From Pseudoscleropodium purum (lineage: Eukaryota > Streptophyta > Bryopsida > Hypnales > Brachytheciaceae): a stretch of 64,000 nt of DNA. The translations under genes and the position numbers were made by a program. The notes beneath the pieces were generated by a model. That model searched no databases. It had not been told where the DNA came from and was given only the letters and a program-made list of their open reading frames with translations. The first letter of the stretch is position 1. Each line of letters opens with the position of its first letter. The DNA lies in NCBI GenBank assembly GCA_963969395.1, contig OZ017801.1:6202501-6266500 (forward strand), given 5' to 3'. Of the stretch, positions 16,960 through 33,294 are shown piece by piece.

Positions 16960-19850
16960 TATCCTACAGGGCAGGGTGAATTGACCCCCTCATTTTTTAT
17001 GTGCAACACATGATCAAATTCAGAAATTTAGAATTCATAATTGCAACCAAAGGCTTTTCAATAGAAGTGAAAAAATACAAAAAATTGTGGCACAAAATAG
17101 GAGGCAATTTTTTACAATTATCCTTGGCCAAGACAATGAAGGGATCAATCTTCCCTAGCATTGTAAAAGAAGTTTCAAGAACTAAGGTAAGATGTTAAAG
17201 TGGTCATACAAAGTAGGTCCTACAAGTTGAATTATATGTTTTCTAGAATAATTGTTAAAAAGAAGACTCCTATTTTGTGTCATATTAATTCTATGTTCTT
17301 CACCTCTATCTTAGCTCATTTGGAGCTTGTAATTGCAAATATGAATTCCAAATTTCCAAATTTTATCATGTGTAGCAAACAAAAAATTCTTGTGTTTATT
17401 TCAAGGGTAAATTTATCTTACACAGACAACTTCGTATGACCATTTTAATATCCTTCAAAATTGAGTAAATCAATTCACAACATTGATTTATTCTATAAGG
17501 ATTGTGTATCAATGTATGATACTAATGTAACAAAGTCACTCTATTTGCAAAATAATTAAAATCAATGTAGGTTGAAATTCTAATAGGCAACTCATTGAAT
17601 AACACAATGAATCAGGCATTCCTCAATTTGCATCATTTTCATTCTTGAGTTCATTTACTCTATCTTCAAGATGCTTACAAGCTTCTACAAGTTCACCTAG
17701 CAATTGGCCTCTATCATGACTCCCCCCCGTTATATATTACTTTCAAAAGTATTAAGAAACTATTATGCAATTATTGGAGCTACCCAAACACAAATAGGTC
17801 TTGAAGTGCATATTTCTTTGCCTTTTGCAAATATTAGCTTAAAATTTCCTAATCTAACTATTTGGCTAAAGTATTGTGAAAAATACAAAATTATAAATTG
17901 ATTCTTTAGAAAAAAAAAAAAAAATTGGTTATTTTTTAAAATAAAATAAAAATGTTGTAAATAAAAAATTTGAAAAAATATTTATTTCTGTTCAAAAACA
18001 TTGTCCAAAGTTGGTGAATGCTTATAAAATGGTGAATTGGACATTTGACTATTGGAGTGAATTGGAAAAAGAAATGACAAATGTGCATATTGCTTATAAC
18101 TAAAGCACCCTTTTGTTTGTGCTACATATGGGTAAAGCACCCCTTTATGTGTCTCACTTATACATTAAATGAGATTCACCAACTCAACAAGACCTCGAGT
18201 TCCCTTGAATTTGTGATTTGTGGGAACTCAACCACAACAGTAGTTTGACATGACAAAATGACTATCATGTAAGATAATAAAAAATAAATAATTCTTTATT
18301 ATTCATTATTGTGGGCAACAGTGTGTAGTTCATAGCATAGGAAATGAGCTTGAAATGGCCTTGCAATCGTAAAGCAACCTTTGGTCATATCATATATATC
18401 TTGGTGAGTTTCCGCTTGCCATTCATACATATAGCTAGATAACCTATGTACATGCAACTCTTAAATATATAATGTATAGTGATCCTTCATACCTATCATT
18501 TATGAATAATGTGACCCTTAGGTAGTTTTACTTGATGAAATGAATTCTACATTTAAATATTACTACTATTTATCATTCAAGTGACACCAATATTTGTCTT
18601 GTTGAATCCCCCCAAATGCTACATTTGCCATCAAAGCACAATAAATGTGTCTAAATATTTACAATAAATGTCCATATAACATCATATGTTCCTCTTCATT
18701 TGTGTAAGATGAATCAATTCATTTTTCTAAATTGTTGATTCAAAATCAAAGCTTCATGCAAATTAGTGGTCTATATTTATTAAGAAAAATTATTTAAAGT
18801 AGAAATACGATGATGCAAACTTATAATCATTTGATGCAACATTTCATCATAAAATAAATCAAATGTATCATAAAAATTATATTTCAAATTATAACTTGAT
18901 CCATTTAAACTTTTATTTTTTATATATATTAGGTTTACAAATCCTACTTTGCATGAGAATTAGTAAGGATGTTTAGGATCTAAGTGTGTTGATTGTTGGA
19001 ATTATTAGAAATTTGATGAAATATGCAAGTTCCCATTCTCCTAGTTGAAGCAAGAATTATCATTTTCATCTACAACTCAAACTCTTGGTATTATAAAGAG
19101 TGGAAAAAAATAATCATTTTTTGTCACAAAAAATGGAGAAAAAAAATTATTTCTTGCAACATTTTTTGGAAAAATGGTACAACTACCTAATGTGGTAGAA
19201 TTTTATTATGGTATAAGATGAAATTTTTAGTAATTATTTTATTACCAAAGTCAAAATTTGAAATATTATTAATTATTTGGCAATTACTACTGAATAAGGG
19301 ACTACAACAAGGTGAAAACACCTATAATCATCCTCATACCCATTCCTGTATCCTAGCTAGACATTGATTAAAATGTCCTTTTAAAGCATCATTAAATTGT
19401 CTCCTTATTCAATGATGATTTGTTGACTATTGATTTCATTGAATTTCAATTGCAAATCCAACTATATGATAGTTTCAGTGGTCTAGTGAGATATCACTTT
19501 GAAAATTTATAGAAAATACATGTTATATTTGAATTTTTTTTGCAATTCATGATTTGCAATTCATAAATACTACAAAAATATTATTTTTATGAAATGGTGA
19601 CTTCAACTATGTAGAATTACTTACATTGACAGTTTTAGATGTTTCTACTATATGCCACTTCATGGCATGGACTTGGCAAGTGGAATCACCAATTGAAAGA
19701 GATTTGAAGGCCCTTCATGAGACATTGGGTGAATCATATTTGGTGAGTATTGGTGTGGATGCTCTTACCTTACAAGTCAATTTTTAAGTTATACCCAAAG
19801 CCGACTGTTGGTTGTGACTAAGTGTACACATGACACCTTCCTAGCTTGTT
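16960..19850. other. unique AT-rich spacer between the two PP2A genes
   Basis: This is the non-duplicated centre of the inverted pair. I see no recognisable coding sequence. Both flanking promoters fire away from it. It is strongly AT-rich with several poly-A and poly-T runs (for example 17909-17924). Confidence 0.6.
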
Positions 19851-19906
19851 TCCCAACCCTTTGATTGTCCAAGTCAAATCAAGGTTGACCGTCACAAACT
19901 TTCCAA

Positions 19907-19949
19907 CCAATAGCCTTCCGCCACATGATCCCTTCTTGCACTTATAAAA
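19907..19949 (+). promoter_or_regulatory. CCAAT and TATA boxes of PP2A copy 2
   Basis: CCAAT lies at 19907-19911 and TATAAAA at 19943-19949, giving an expected transcription start near 19975-19980 and a 5' UTR of roughly 300 bp. That leader contains a pyrimidine run of CTC triplets around 20116-20141 and the block AACACCTGCGAT (reverse strand) shared with copy 1. Confidence 0.5.
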
Positions 19950-20274
19950 ATGGAATTACTCTCATGGAGTCCACTGCACATGGCACTTTATTATTGAGTA
20001 TCATCGTCTTCAGAGACCTTTCTAGGGTTCATTGTTTGCGTTTTCGGTGAGAGTCTGTTTGCTGAGTCTTCGTCGCGCGCTCTCTCGCGTATCGCGCTTG
20101 CTTCGTTTCCATGCTTTGCCTCCTCCTCCTCCTCCTCCTTCTTCCACTTCATTCCCCGCGTCCGGTGCCAGAAGATAATCCATCGCAGGTGTTTTCCGTT
20201 TCTTTTTTTTTCGACAGGGCGAGCGACTTCGACAGATCCGTGCGTCCCTTGTGCGGGGAGGACTGGGAGACACC

Positions 20275-25117
<4,843 letters not shown>

Positions 25118-25559
25118 TGGACTTTGTAAGACGTAGTGGTTGGAGCATGCTCGGCCTTTGTGTTATTATCTAAGTGCACCCTGCACTTGTGACGGTGAAG
25201 GGTCCTTTGTGATGGTTATGAAGTAGGTACCTTTGAAGTGATGTGAGGACTGCTACCGAGCTGGTACCTGGACATGAGTTGGTGACGTTGAGGTATAAAG
25301 GTTCAAGGCAGTTCGATGATTCATGTTGATGTATACAAATGCTATTCTAATCCTATGCGCGGTAGGGCAGCGAGATGAGATGCCGTTGACCAGATTTAGT
25401 TGTGGCGGGGACTAGACTTTGAGATACCTTGTAGACAGTTCCATTAGCTTTGGGCAACATTTGTAGATCTAGTTGGGATGATCTGTACTACTTTTGAGTC
25501 GATTTATTCCATTATCTTTGATGACCTTGTCGCCATGACTGAGGTTTTGATTGCGCAGA

Positions 25560-28500
25560 ATGTCCCAGGCAGTGATTCTTTTTTGTTTTGGGGTTGGTAG
25601 AGCCGCATGCACTCTGGAAAGCAGGCATTCCTAACTATGATCCATTTCGCACATTCATCTCTCATCTTGATCGTCACATTGACTATAATTTGTAAACTTC
25701 ATCCAAAGTTTGGGGAGTTGTATTTCTCTGAGGGTTTTTTTCTGATTTCGTCCACTTTTTTTCTAATTTTTGTAATGTAAAGGGAGCTTGTACCCCAAAC
25801 AAGTTAGAAACTAAGGTAATTTGAGCTTGTACCCCAAGTTACAAAATTCAAATTCTTGTTCTAGCTTTACTTTTGTTGTTATTTAATTTGTAGTATTGGT
25901 TTGTAAGTAGTTGAAGTAGTTAATAAAGTCCTGAGGGCTACAAAGAGTCAATAAAGATGAAATAGCTTGGTTTTGATTTGGCTTCTTTTCATTACATTCT
26001 TGAATTTCATGACAAAGGACCTTTGCTTTCCATGAATTAAGGTTCATCTGCTTTTAGTGTAGGATATCTTCAAATGAATGCAAGCATGCCTATATATTGT
26101 GGACTATGGTAAAACAAATATATTCTTATGACAATGAAATTGTACCTCATTGTAGAACTTTTTAGCCTTCTCATTCAAGAATGATATGTTTGTTTTTCAA
26201 AGAATTTATTTGAAATATATTTTGAAGGGTTGTACAAAGAATACAAATCATTGGTGAAAGAAATGTTGCATAGGTACATCATTTCATGTAAGTTACAAAA
26301 AAGTCTAGAAGTAATTACATGTATATATTGCAAGACATTAAGAATTTTTTTTGAATAGCTTGTCGATTTGAATCTTTGTCTCTCTCCCTCTCCGTCTCTC
26401 TCCCTCTCTCTCCCTTTGGTATTAGAATAGATGGTTTCTTAAAACAATGAGCAAAAAGTAACTAAGGTAACATGCATGATTTGTTTTTTGTGATTGAATA
26501 CAAGTATAGTGGCCATGGCACTTACAATTGGTATTGGAAGCACAATAGATGTACAACGCCAATCACATGATGCTAAAACATTAGGGGAATGACAATACCA
26601 TAGGTATAAACATACCCTAGGAAATGGTTGAAACCCGGACTAGGTAGAACCACAACACAAGACTTGTTGGCAAATTGGCCACTCCATCTTAAACAAGATC
26701 ATATGGGCAAATTGAGTATGCCTATATGGACATGCTAAAAAGCTATTGATGTCTTCTTGAATTGTTGTATGTCCTAGCAATTGGTACTATTTGCAAAGCT
26801 TCTAAACTTGCAAAGCTTCTTACTGCCAAGAATCATAAGTGTAATGCATCAGAGTAGGACTTCCGTACTCTATGGATACAAAAATGGTTATAGAGATGCA
26901 GTTACTGCAGTCTCTGAAGAGTGGAGGCATGTTTGCATGGATACTTATGTGTCGCATAAATTGTTATTAGAATCTCTTTCTGGTTAGATGCTTTGTACGT
27001 TTAAATATGAGATTTGGATAACAACGTGTAGTCAAGCTTAAAACACCTCATGTACATTCACTGACACAAATTTTGTTTGTTTGGTAGGCATAGGCATAGA
27101 TGAGGTGTGACTACATCATATTCAACTATATATAGATGTATACACTTAGCAGATTCGATTTCCTAAACTCATTGTGTATCACCATGTCTTAGATTACGGT
27201 ACATTTGATGGATGGAGTCCCACATGAGAATATATGAATATTAGGAGTATATAGCTTGTTATAAAGTAGAAAATAGTAGAAGTTACCTTCTTGCTGCCAT
27301 TGTTGAAGCCTTTCTTTTTGTACTAGAGCAAATATACACTTTGTTTTGTAGATGGATGTAATTTAGCATGCTCAATCGACGAAAAATTAAGTTTAACAAA
27401 GGTTGTCGAAGTAATAGACAATAAGTAGAATACAATAGTTGGGTTGACAGAAAATCCCACCTTCCCTCCTAATTAGGCTTGAATTGTAGCTAGATAATCT
27501 ATGAAGAATAGATGCAATGGATATTGTTTTTAAATAAACATAGTTGTAATTTGCTTGAATGGTACAATGTTTCTTGAATGACTAATTTGTGCATACCAAG
27601 GACTGTAGCAAAGATGCACCTTGATTTATAAAGGGATGTAAGCAGCTCAATCAAAGAAAACTTAATGTAACCAAGACTATTGAACTATTGGACAAATGAT
27701 AAGGATGATTTTAGGGTCAATAAAGAATCTTGCCCCCCCTCTCAATTTGATCAAGACAGCAATGTTACGATCAGGTTTGGATTGTAGTTTCTTGATCAAG
27801 GAAAATGTGAACGATGGATCTTGTGGGTTCGAAATGTAGCCACTTACTTTTCTAATTGAATCAATGGACCTTGAGTGACGAATTTGGGTACATCAAGGAC
27901 TAGAGTAAAGGGACAAGAATGAATAAAATAATACAAGACTTGACTTGTAGAAATTGCTCAAAAATGAGGTGACAAGATAAACATCTTCTCTCTCTTTTAT
28001 TTTTTTTACGGACATTAGGGTTGAATCTTGATGTTTTGACAATCCTAACGTTCCAAGATGACATGACGCTAAAGACTCTAGTGACAATAATTTTAGCATC
28101 CCTCAATGTTGTCGTTTAGACATTGGATATTGATGAGCATTTGTGGACGTCCTACAAGGGATCAAAATTCGTCCCTTTTTCTTCTTTTTTTAGCTTTTAA
28201 TTGGTGATTTATTTATTAGAAACCTGTACTTAGTGTTTGTAGTTGCCACTTGTGCTTTGTTGCTGACATTTGTCACTAGTAGAATCTCTTTATTTGTGTG
28301 CCTTTGTTTTTTTAGTTGACAGGTTTTTTTGACACTTGAATTTGTTTCATTTGGCTTAGTGGTGGTGATTCTTCATAAACTACATGCTTTTTTTTTGTTC
28401 TGCTACTCTATTTTTGCATTTGGTTTCTTCTAAATCCTTTTAGGAATTTTGTGATAATGATTGAAGATTTTCTTCTCAAAGTTGCTTTTAGTGTAGTACC

Positions 28501-29790
28501 TCATTGTCCTTTACTGTGATTGTAGTGATGGCAAGACTTCAAATTATTAAGTGTTGGTTTGATTTAGTAGATGCAATTGCATAGATGTCTTCCTACCATG
28601 GCTCATATAACATGCTAGAAGTGTCAAATGTGGGTGGAATTTTGGGTGCATCAATTATGGATGCATGATAGAGCACACGAGCTACTAGTTTTGGTGAAAT
28701 TGATGATTGTCAAGGAGTTGCAAGATGCAATAGCTATGCATGTTGACTACTTGACAATGAGATTGTCCCAATTTAGACTCATTTGGAAGTAGTGAGCACC
28801 AAGGACATCTTGTTCTTGCTATGTCGTGGACTTGAGTTTTTAGCATCACATCATGTCAAGATGTCAGAATGTTTGTTGAAACGTCAACCTTCAACCCTAG
28901 CGTCTATCATGATAAGAATCTAGATGAAAATGATTGTGAACTCGATGAAGAGAATCATTTGGCCAAATAGCTCAATAGTTTCTATGGCAGTCTAGATTGA
29001 CAAATTGGCCATCCAACATTTTAATTCAATAAACTAGCCGTCACCTTAGACAAGTTGATTTGGTCAAAATCAACAAAATTTTGCTAAACCCTAAACCTAA
29101 ACCATGCCACATTTAACTACTTTTGGACTTTTGAAAGTTCAAAATTAATAGTGGTCACTAGGAGGAAAAAAAATGGTCATCAAAAGATAATACAAAACAT
29201 CGGAGATCAATACAAAACATCCAAAGATCTAGACAAACATTAGGAAATCTATAAAAAAAAACATTGGGAGATCTTCTGATGTTTTTTTCAAGAGATCTAT
29301 TGATGTATAGTACATAATTCATTGAATAGTCTAAGAGTAGTTAAATATGGCATAACCCTTCTAACCCCATTAAACTATCATCATTGCATCAAAAAGTCCC
29401 TACCACTAATTCAGTGTTCATTCATTAATTTCAATTGTTTTTAATATGTCAATCACAATTAATTGATAGATACATACTAAAAAGTCATTGTAATATTTCC
29501 AAAACCAAATTGAATTACCAACGTAATTACATAATTTTTATTTAAATATATGTTTAAAGCATTTTAGTACTACAAAAATCTTCATTTTGGATTTTCTTAG
29601 TGCTAAAATTGTAAGAATGTAACTACAATATTCCTTTCAGTGCTATTTTAGCATTGATATGATGACACTTTAACTTTCAATGTACCACTATGTTGTTAGT
29701 TATTATGTCACTTTATACTTTTGACTACATTAGAATAAAAGCAAGTGCAATTGGAAAGCCCACTAGATTCCAATTGGGAGGGTGACCACA
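25560..29790. other. AT-rich intergenic DNA, no gene recognised
   Basis: The first few hundred bases may be the distal 3' region of PP2A copy 2; they contain the phrase GAGCTTGTACCCCAA twice near 25785-25845. A CT-rich microsatellite lies at 26377-26416. The rest shows no coding or RNA feature I can support. Confidence 0.55.
26377..26416. repeat. (CT)n-rich microsatellite
   Basis: Imperfect CTCTCCCTCTC run, read directly. Confidence 0.85.
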
Positions 29791-29799
29791 ACGGATAGA

Positions 29800-32330
29800 T
29801 CTTGTACCTTATACATGTTCCCAAAGGCTTGATGAGAGAACGGACCCAGTTATACCGTGTTAGAGGATGTGATATTAAAAAGGGCCGAGTGCAACAACAC
29901 CCGCACAATAACCTGTTTCGATTGATGTTCGGGACCCAGATAAGCCGAGCAGCGTCAAGGGTATCAGGGTATCTATCAGGCATTCGCGAGGAGAAGAACT
30001 TCCGTTTCCGCAATGGAGGGAGACCAGAGCAAGCGTCGAGCAGGAATGGACATGGTGAGAGAGGTTGGGGACTCCTTGATCCCAAGCTCGCGAGCTTTTG
30101 CAGAGCAAGGGTGCTGCATGCATGCTGCAGTCTGTTGCGTGCAATCTGTTGCGGGTGCACGTATGTCTGTTGTGGTGAATTGAGGGCTCAAGGAGGGAGA
30201 TTTCTCGTACTGTTGTGTTAGGATGACTGAATGTGGGAAGTAGTACTGCAATGCCAGCTTGTGCAGGATTTGTAGTGGTTTGGAGCCATTTTAATTTGAG
30301 CTCGTGGGAGTGTGATGGAAATTGTAGGACGGAGGTGAGATGCCAGCTGTTGTAGGAGAGACGTTGTATCGACCTTTCCTGCTCTTACTACAGGAGACTA
30401 CAGGAGAGTAGAGTAGCGCTTGTTCCTTCGGAGCTTGAGGAGCACGAGTAATTAATTTGTGCACAATTAATGATATCTTGCTGCACAATTAGTGCAGTGC
30501 AATTCAAATAGCAGGTCCTCTAATTCATCCTGATTTTTTTTACTTAAGAGCAGATATGGGAGTTTCACAGACTGAGCAAGAAGAAATGAGCCGTTTCGCG
30601 AACTAGGGTTTAGGATTTTCAGTTGAGAAAATTTATTCAACTTGGAATTGGGAACTCGTGATACATTGCGGTCCGTGGCAGTCAGCATAGCTATAAGTTA
30701 TTCAATGCTGATGACTGCGTGATTCCCAGTCTTCGGACCTTGAAAGAAGCTTGGGCCTGCACGAGAAGAACACTGATTCATGTCTTTCCGGATTAGTACT
30801 TATTCCCGACAAAAGCTAGAAAGAACTGCTCAAAGTGTGTACTATAGATGTGGTGTGAGCTGCAACAGAGTTCAGTGGCAGCAGCCTGGACTTAGGGCCG
30901 GTAAGATGTACCGAACCGATTGAGAACTCACGATTGTGTTGCAGAGTCGAAAGCGACTTTTATATCACCTTTGTTTGCTTCACATTTGAACGATGTGCTG
31001 GAAATGGCCAAATCGGTGCTACATGCTGATTCCTGTCATATTCACCCAATACGAGGTATCGTCATATGTCAGAGTAGGGGTGTGCACGTGTGCATCGTGG
31101 GGGCAGGAGATTGGGCAGCGCGAACAGCAAGGAGGAAGTCAAAGTTGTGTCGGACTGGTAGGGAACGAGACAAGTCGAAAACACATTCCGGGGACTGGAT
31201 TGAGTGATCTGGCTGGGTTGGGGATTGGGTTCTGACCCCTGTTGCGGTTCATGGATGTGTTGTGATCAATTCTGATAGGTTTTCATTCATATTTCTATAT
31301 ATGTCATTCAAACGATGTAAATTTAATTAGTCTTCATTTTAAGTTTTTGATGACCCTCTTGAAGCGATGGTAATTTTCTATAGTCCAGCCAGTTGACTGG
31401 GGTTGTATGCTAATCAATGGGTGTATGTTGGATTCTTGCCTCAGCAAGTGATTGATCGCGTAGACGGAGCTGCCCCTTGTGAAGCTGCAGTGGAGGTTTG
31501 CCGTCCTCGGGCAGCTTGTCTTGCTTCACTTGGCCGCCGGAGGCGTCAGGTATGCGGTTTTGTTTGTGGACTTTATTTAATGTGTTCGGGTTTTCTGAAT
31601 TGGAGGTAGTAGGAGATTTTTCGCACATGTAGTTTCTTTTCAACTTTGATGTGTTTCTGTCCACAGGTTCAATTTTGAGGTCCGTTCCGGCGTTGTTCTT
31701 TGTGATGTTCTTCTCAGTAACAGTTAATGTGAATTGGTTTCTGTGATGCAGGCAGATAGTGATGGGACTGCCACCTCAATTGGTGTCGTGGGATTTAGAT
31801 TGTAGACAACAATTGCAGTGCAGGAGAGAACAGAGAAGCTTTTTGTCGGTGCGTGGATTAGGTGGTGCACAGGTGAGTGAAGTAAGCGGTTGGATGACTT
31901 GTGACATGGGTTGGACTACTGTGGTCATGCTGACAACAAATGTGTCGAAATATGAGGTCTCCTTTACAGCAATGTTTGATAAAGAGGTTGTCACATTTTT
32001 CCAAACGTAACCGGATATGAACATGGTTGACCGAACCCTAAACCCCGGTATTGATGGGAAGAGCGCTTTGAATGGTACGAAGTTGCTTATTGATAGAGTG
32101 TTGACGTTTGTGTACCCAGGATATCTGTGCAATTTCAGTCTTCAGGTCTCCATGGCCTATCTACCCTTCTTTATCCCTGCCCTTGTCCTCTCACATACGA
32201 GGCAGTGGACCAATCCGGTGTTCACCATTTCCATCAGTTTGGAAGAGATCACCTTCGAATTCCAATGCTTCAGGTATGTAGCATATGCCCATCGTCACAA
32301 AAAGAGTTTGCCTCTCCTGGTGAGAATGTG
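29800..32330 (+). other. probable 5' portion of the OSB-like gene, exons unresolved
   Basis: Composition becomes markedly less AT-rich from about 29800, and several good splice-like junctions occur (for example CGTCAG/GTATGC near 31550, GATGCAG near 31746-31752, GCACAG/GTGAGT near 31865-31875). An ATG at 30015 opens a 57-codon frame. I could not assemble a single-stranded-DNA-binding fold from the pieces, and tempting frames contain stops. It may be a decayed or heavily split gene, or a leader region. Confidence 0.35.
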
Positions 32331-32365
32331 ACTGACATGGGTAAAGCATGTTGCGGTGGATTCAG

Positions 32366-32886
32366 GTGAACTACAGTCGGTTGAAGAACTTTGGAAAGAG
32401 TACTTCGCGGATCCTACGCAGTGGTGGGACAACAGAACTGACAAGGTATGAATAGATAATAGGAAGCGGATACAATACTCGGCTCAACAAGTGACGGGAC
32501 GTTTCTTGCTTGTACAAGGCCATGAGCATTGTGGGCACTGCGCAAAGCAACAAGTATGAAATTGCGTTGTTTGCTGTCATTGAGTGGAGTGAAAACTGCT
32601 CAGATCATTGCAGTGTCATCAACAAATATTCCTGGAATTTTGATTGTTAGATGCAAAATGAATATGAGACAGTTTTGTAGGATCTGATCATGGGTTGTGG
32701 TGCCTACAGAGGAATCCTAGATCACCTGACTTTAGGCACAAGGTGGCAAGGAAAGCACTTTGGATATATGGCTGGTCAACTCCACCATGGGTAAAGGCAA
32801 TGCTCAGCTTGACATCTGAAGGGAGAATGCAACCTCCTGTTGATTATCGCTCCAAAGATTCTCAAGACACAACACGAGACAGGTAA
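32366..32886 (+). CDS. OSB-like organellar ssDNA-binding protein, C-terminal exons
   Basis: Two exons encode a PDF motif, the plant-specific module of organellar single-stranded-DNA-binding (OSB) proteins that limit illegitimate recombination in organelle genomes. Exon A, with a start near 32366 that is uncertain, ends at 32445 and reads ELWKEYFADPTQWWDNRTDK. After a 264-bp GT-AG intron, exon B (32710-32886) continues RNPRSPDFRHK, KALWIYG and PPWVK, then a stop TAA at 32884-32886. The W-W-D-x-R, PDF and ALW landmarks are all present and the phase is kept across the intron. In this frame a stop lies just upstream at 32329-32331, so the true exon must begin after it. The N-terminal SSB-like domain was not resolved, so this may be a partial or decaying gene. 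Confidence 0.6.
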
Positions 32887-33294
32887 CTTTAGGAATTGAG
32901 TTGGCTACCTTGTCTAGTGACTAGAGTAGGTGCATCTAGAAATATGTGATTTTGGGTGAGTTCAAGGATTTTTGTGTGTGCAATATACTCTGCTCTTCCT
33001 TTTGGTTATTGGGTGCACTTAAAGTGGAATGATTTGCAACGAATTGCTATGTATGTGAGAGATATTAAGAATTCAAATGGATGGATGCAAATTTGTGGAT
33101 GTTGAAATATGTGAGCACTGGGCATTAGTGGTCTTGCACCCTTTCACTATGTATCAGTGTTCTTCTTTCGAAGGGATTTCTATTGAAGAATCTATTGATG
33201 AATCAGGCTATCTAAGGGCTACAACGGAAGAGGATGCGTTGTGCCTAGTCCTGCAAGAGAGTCGAGGCATATTTTACCGGGTGGTGGCGGTAGT

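Noticed and set aside
33241..33294. Upstream extension of the PPR gene by 18 codons
   Set aside because: It would need a GTG start; the first in-frame ATG is at 33295.
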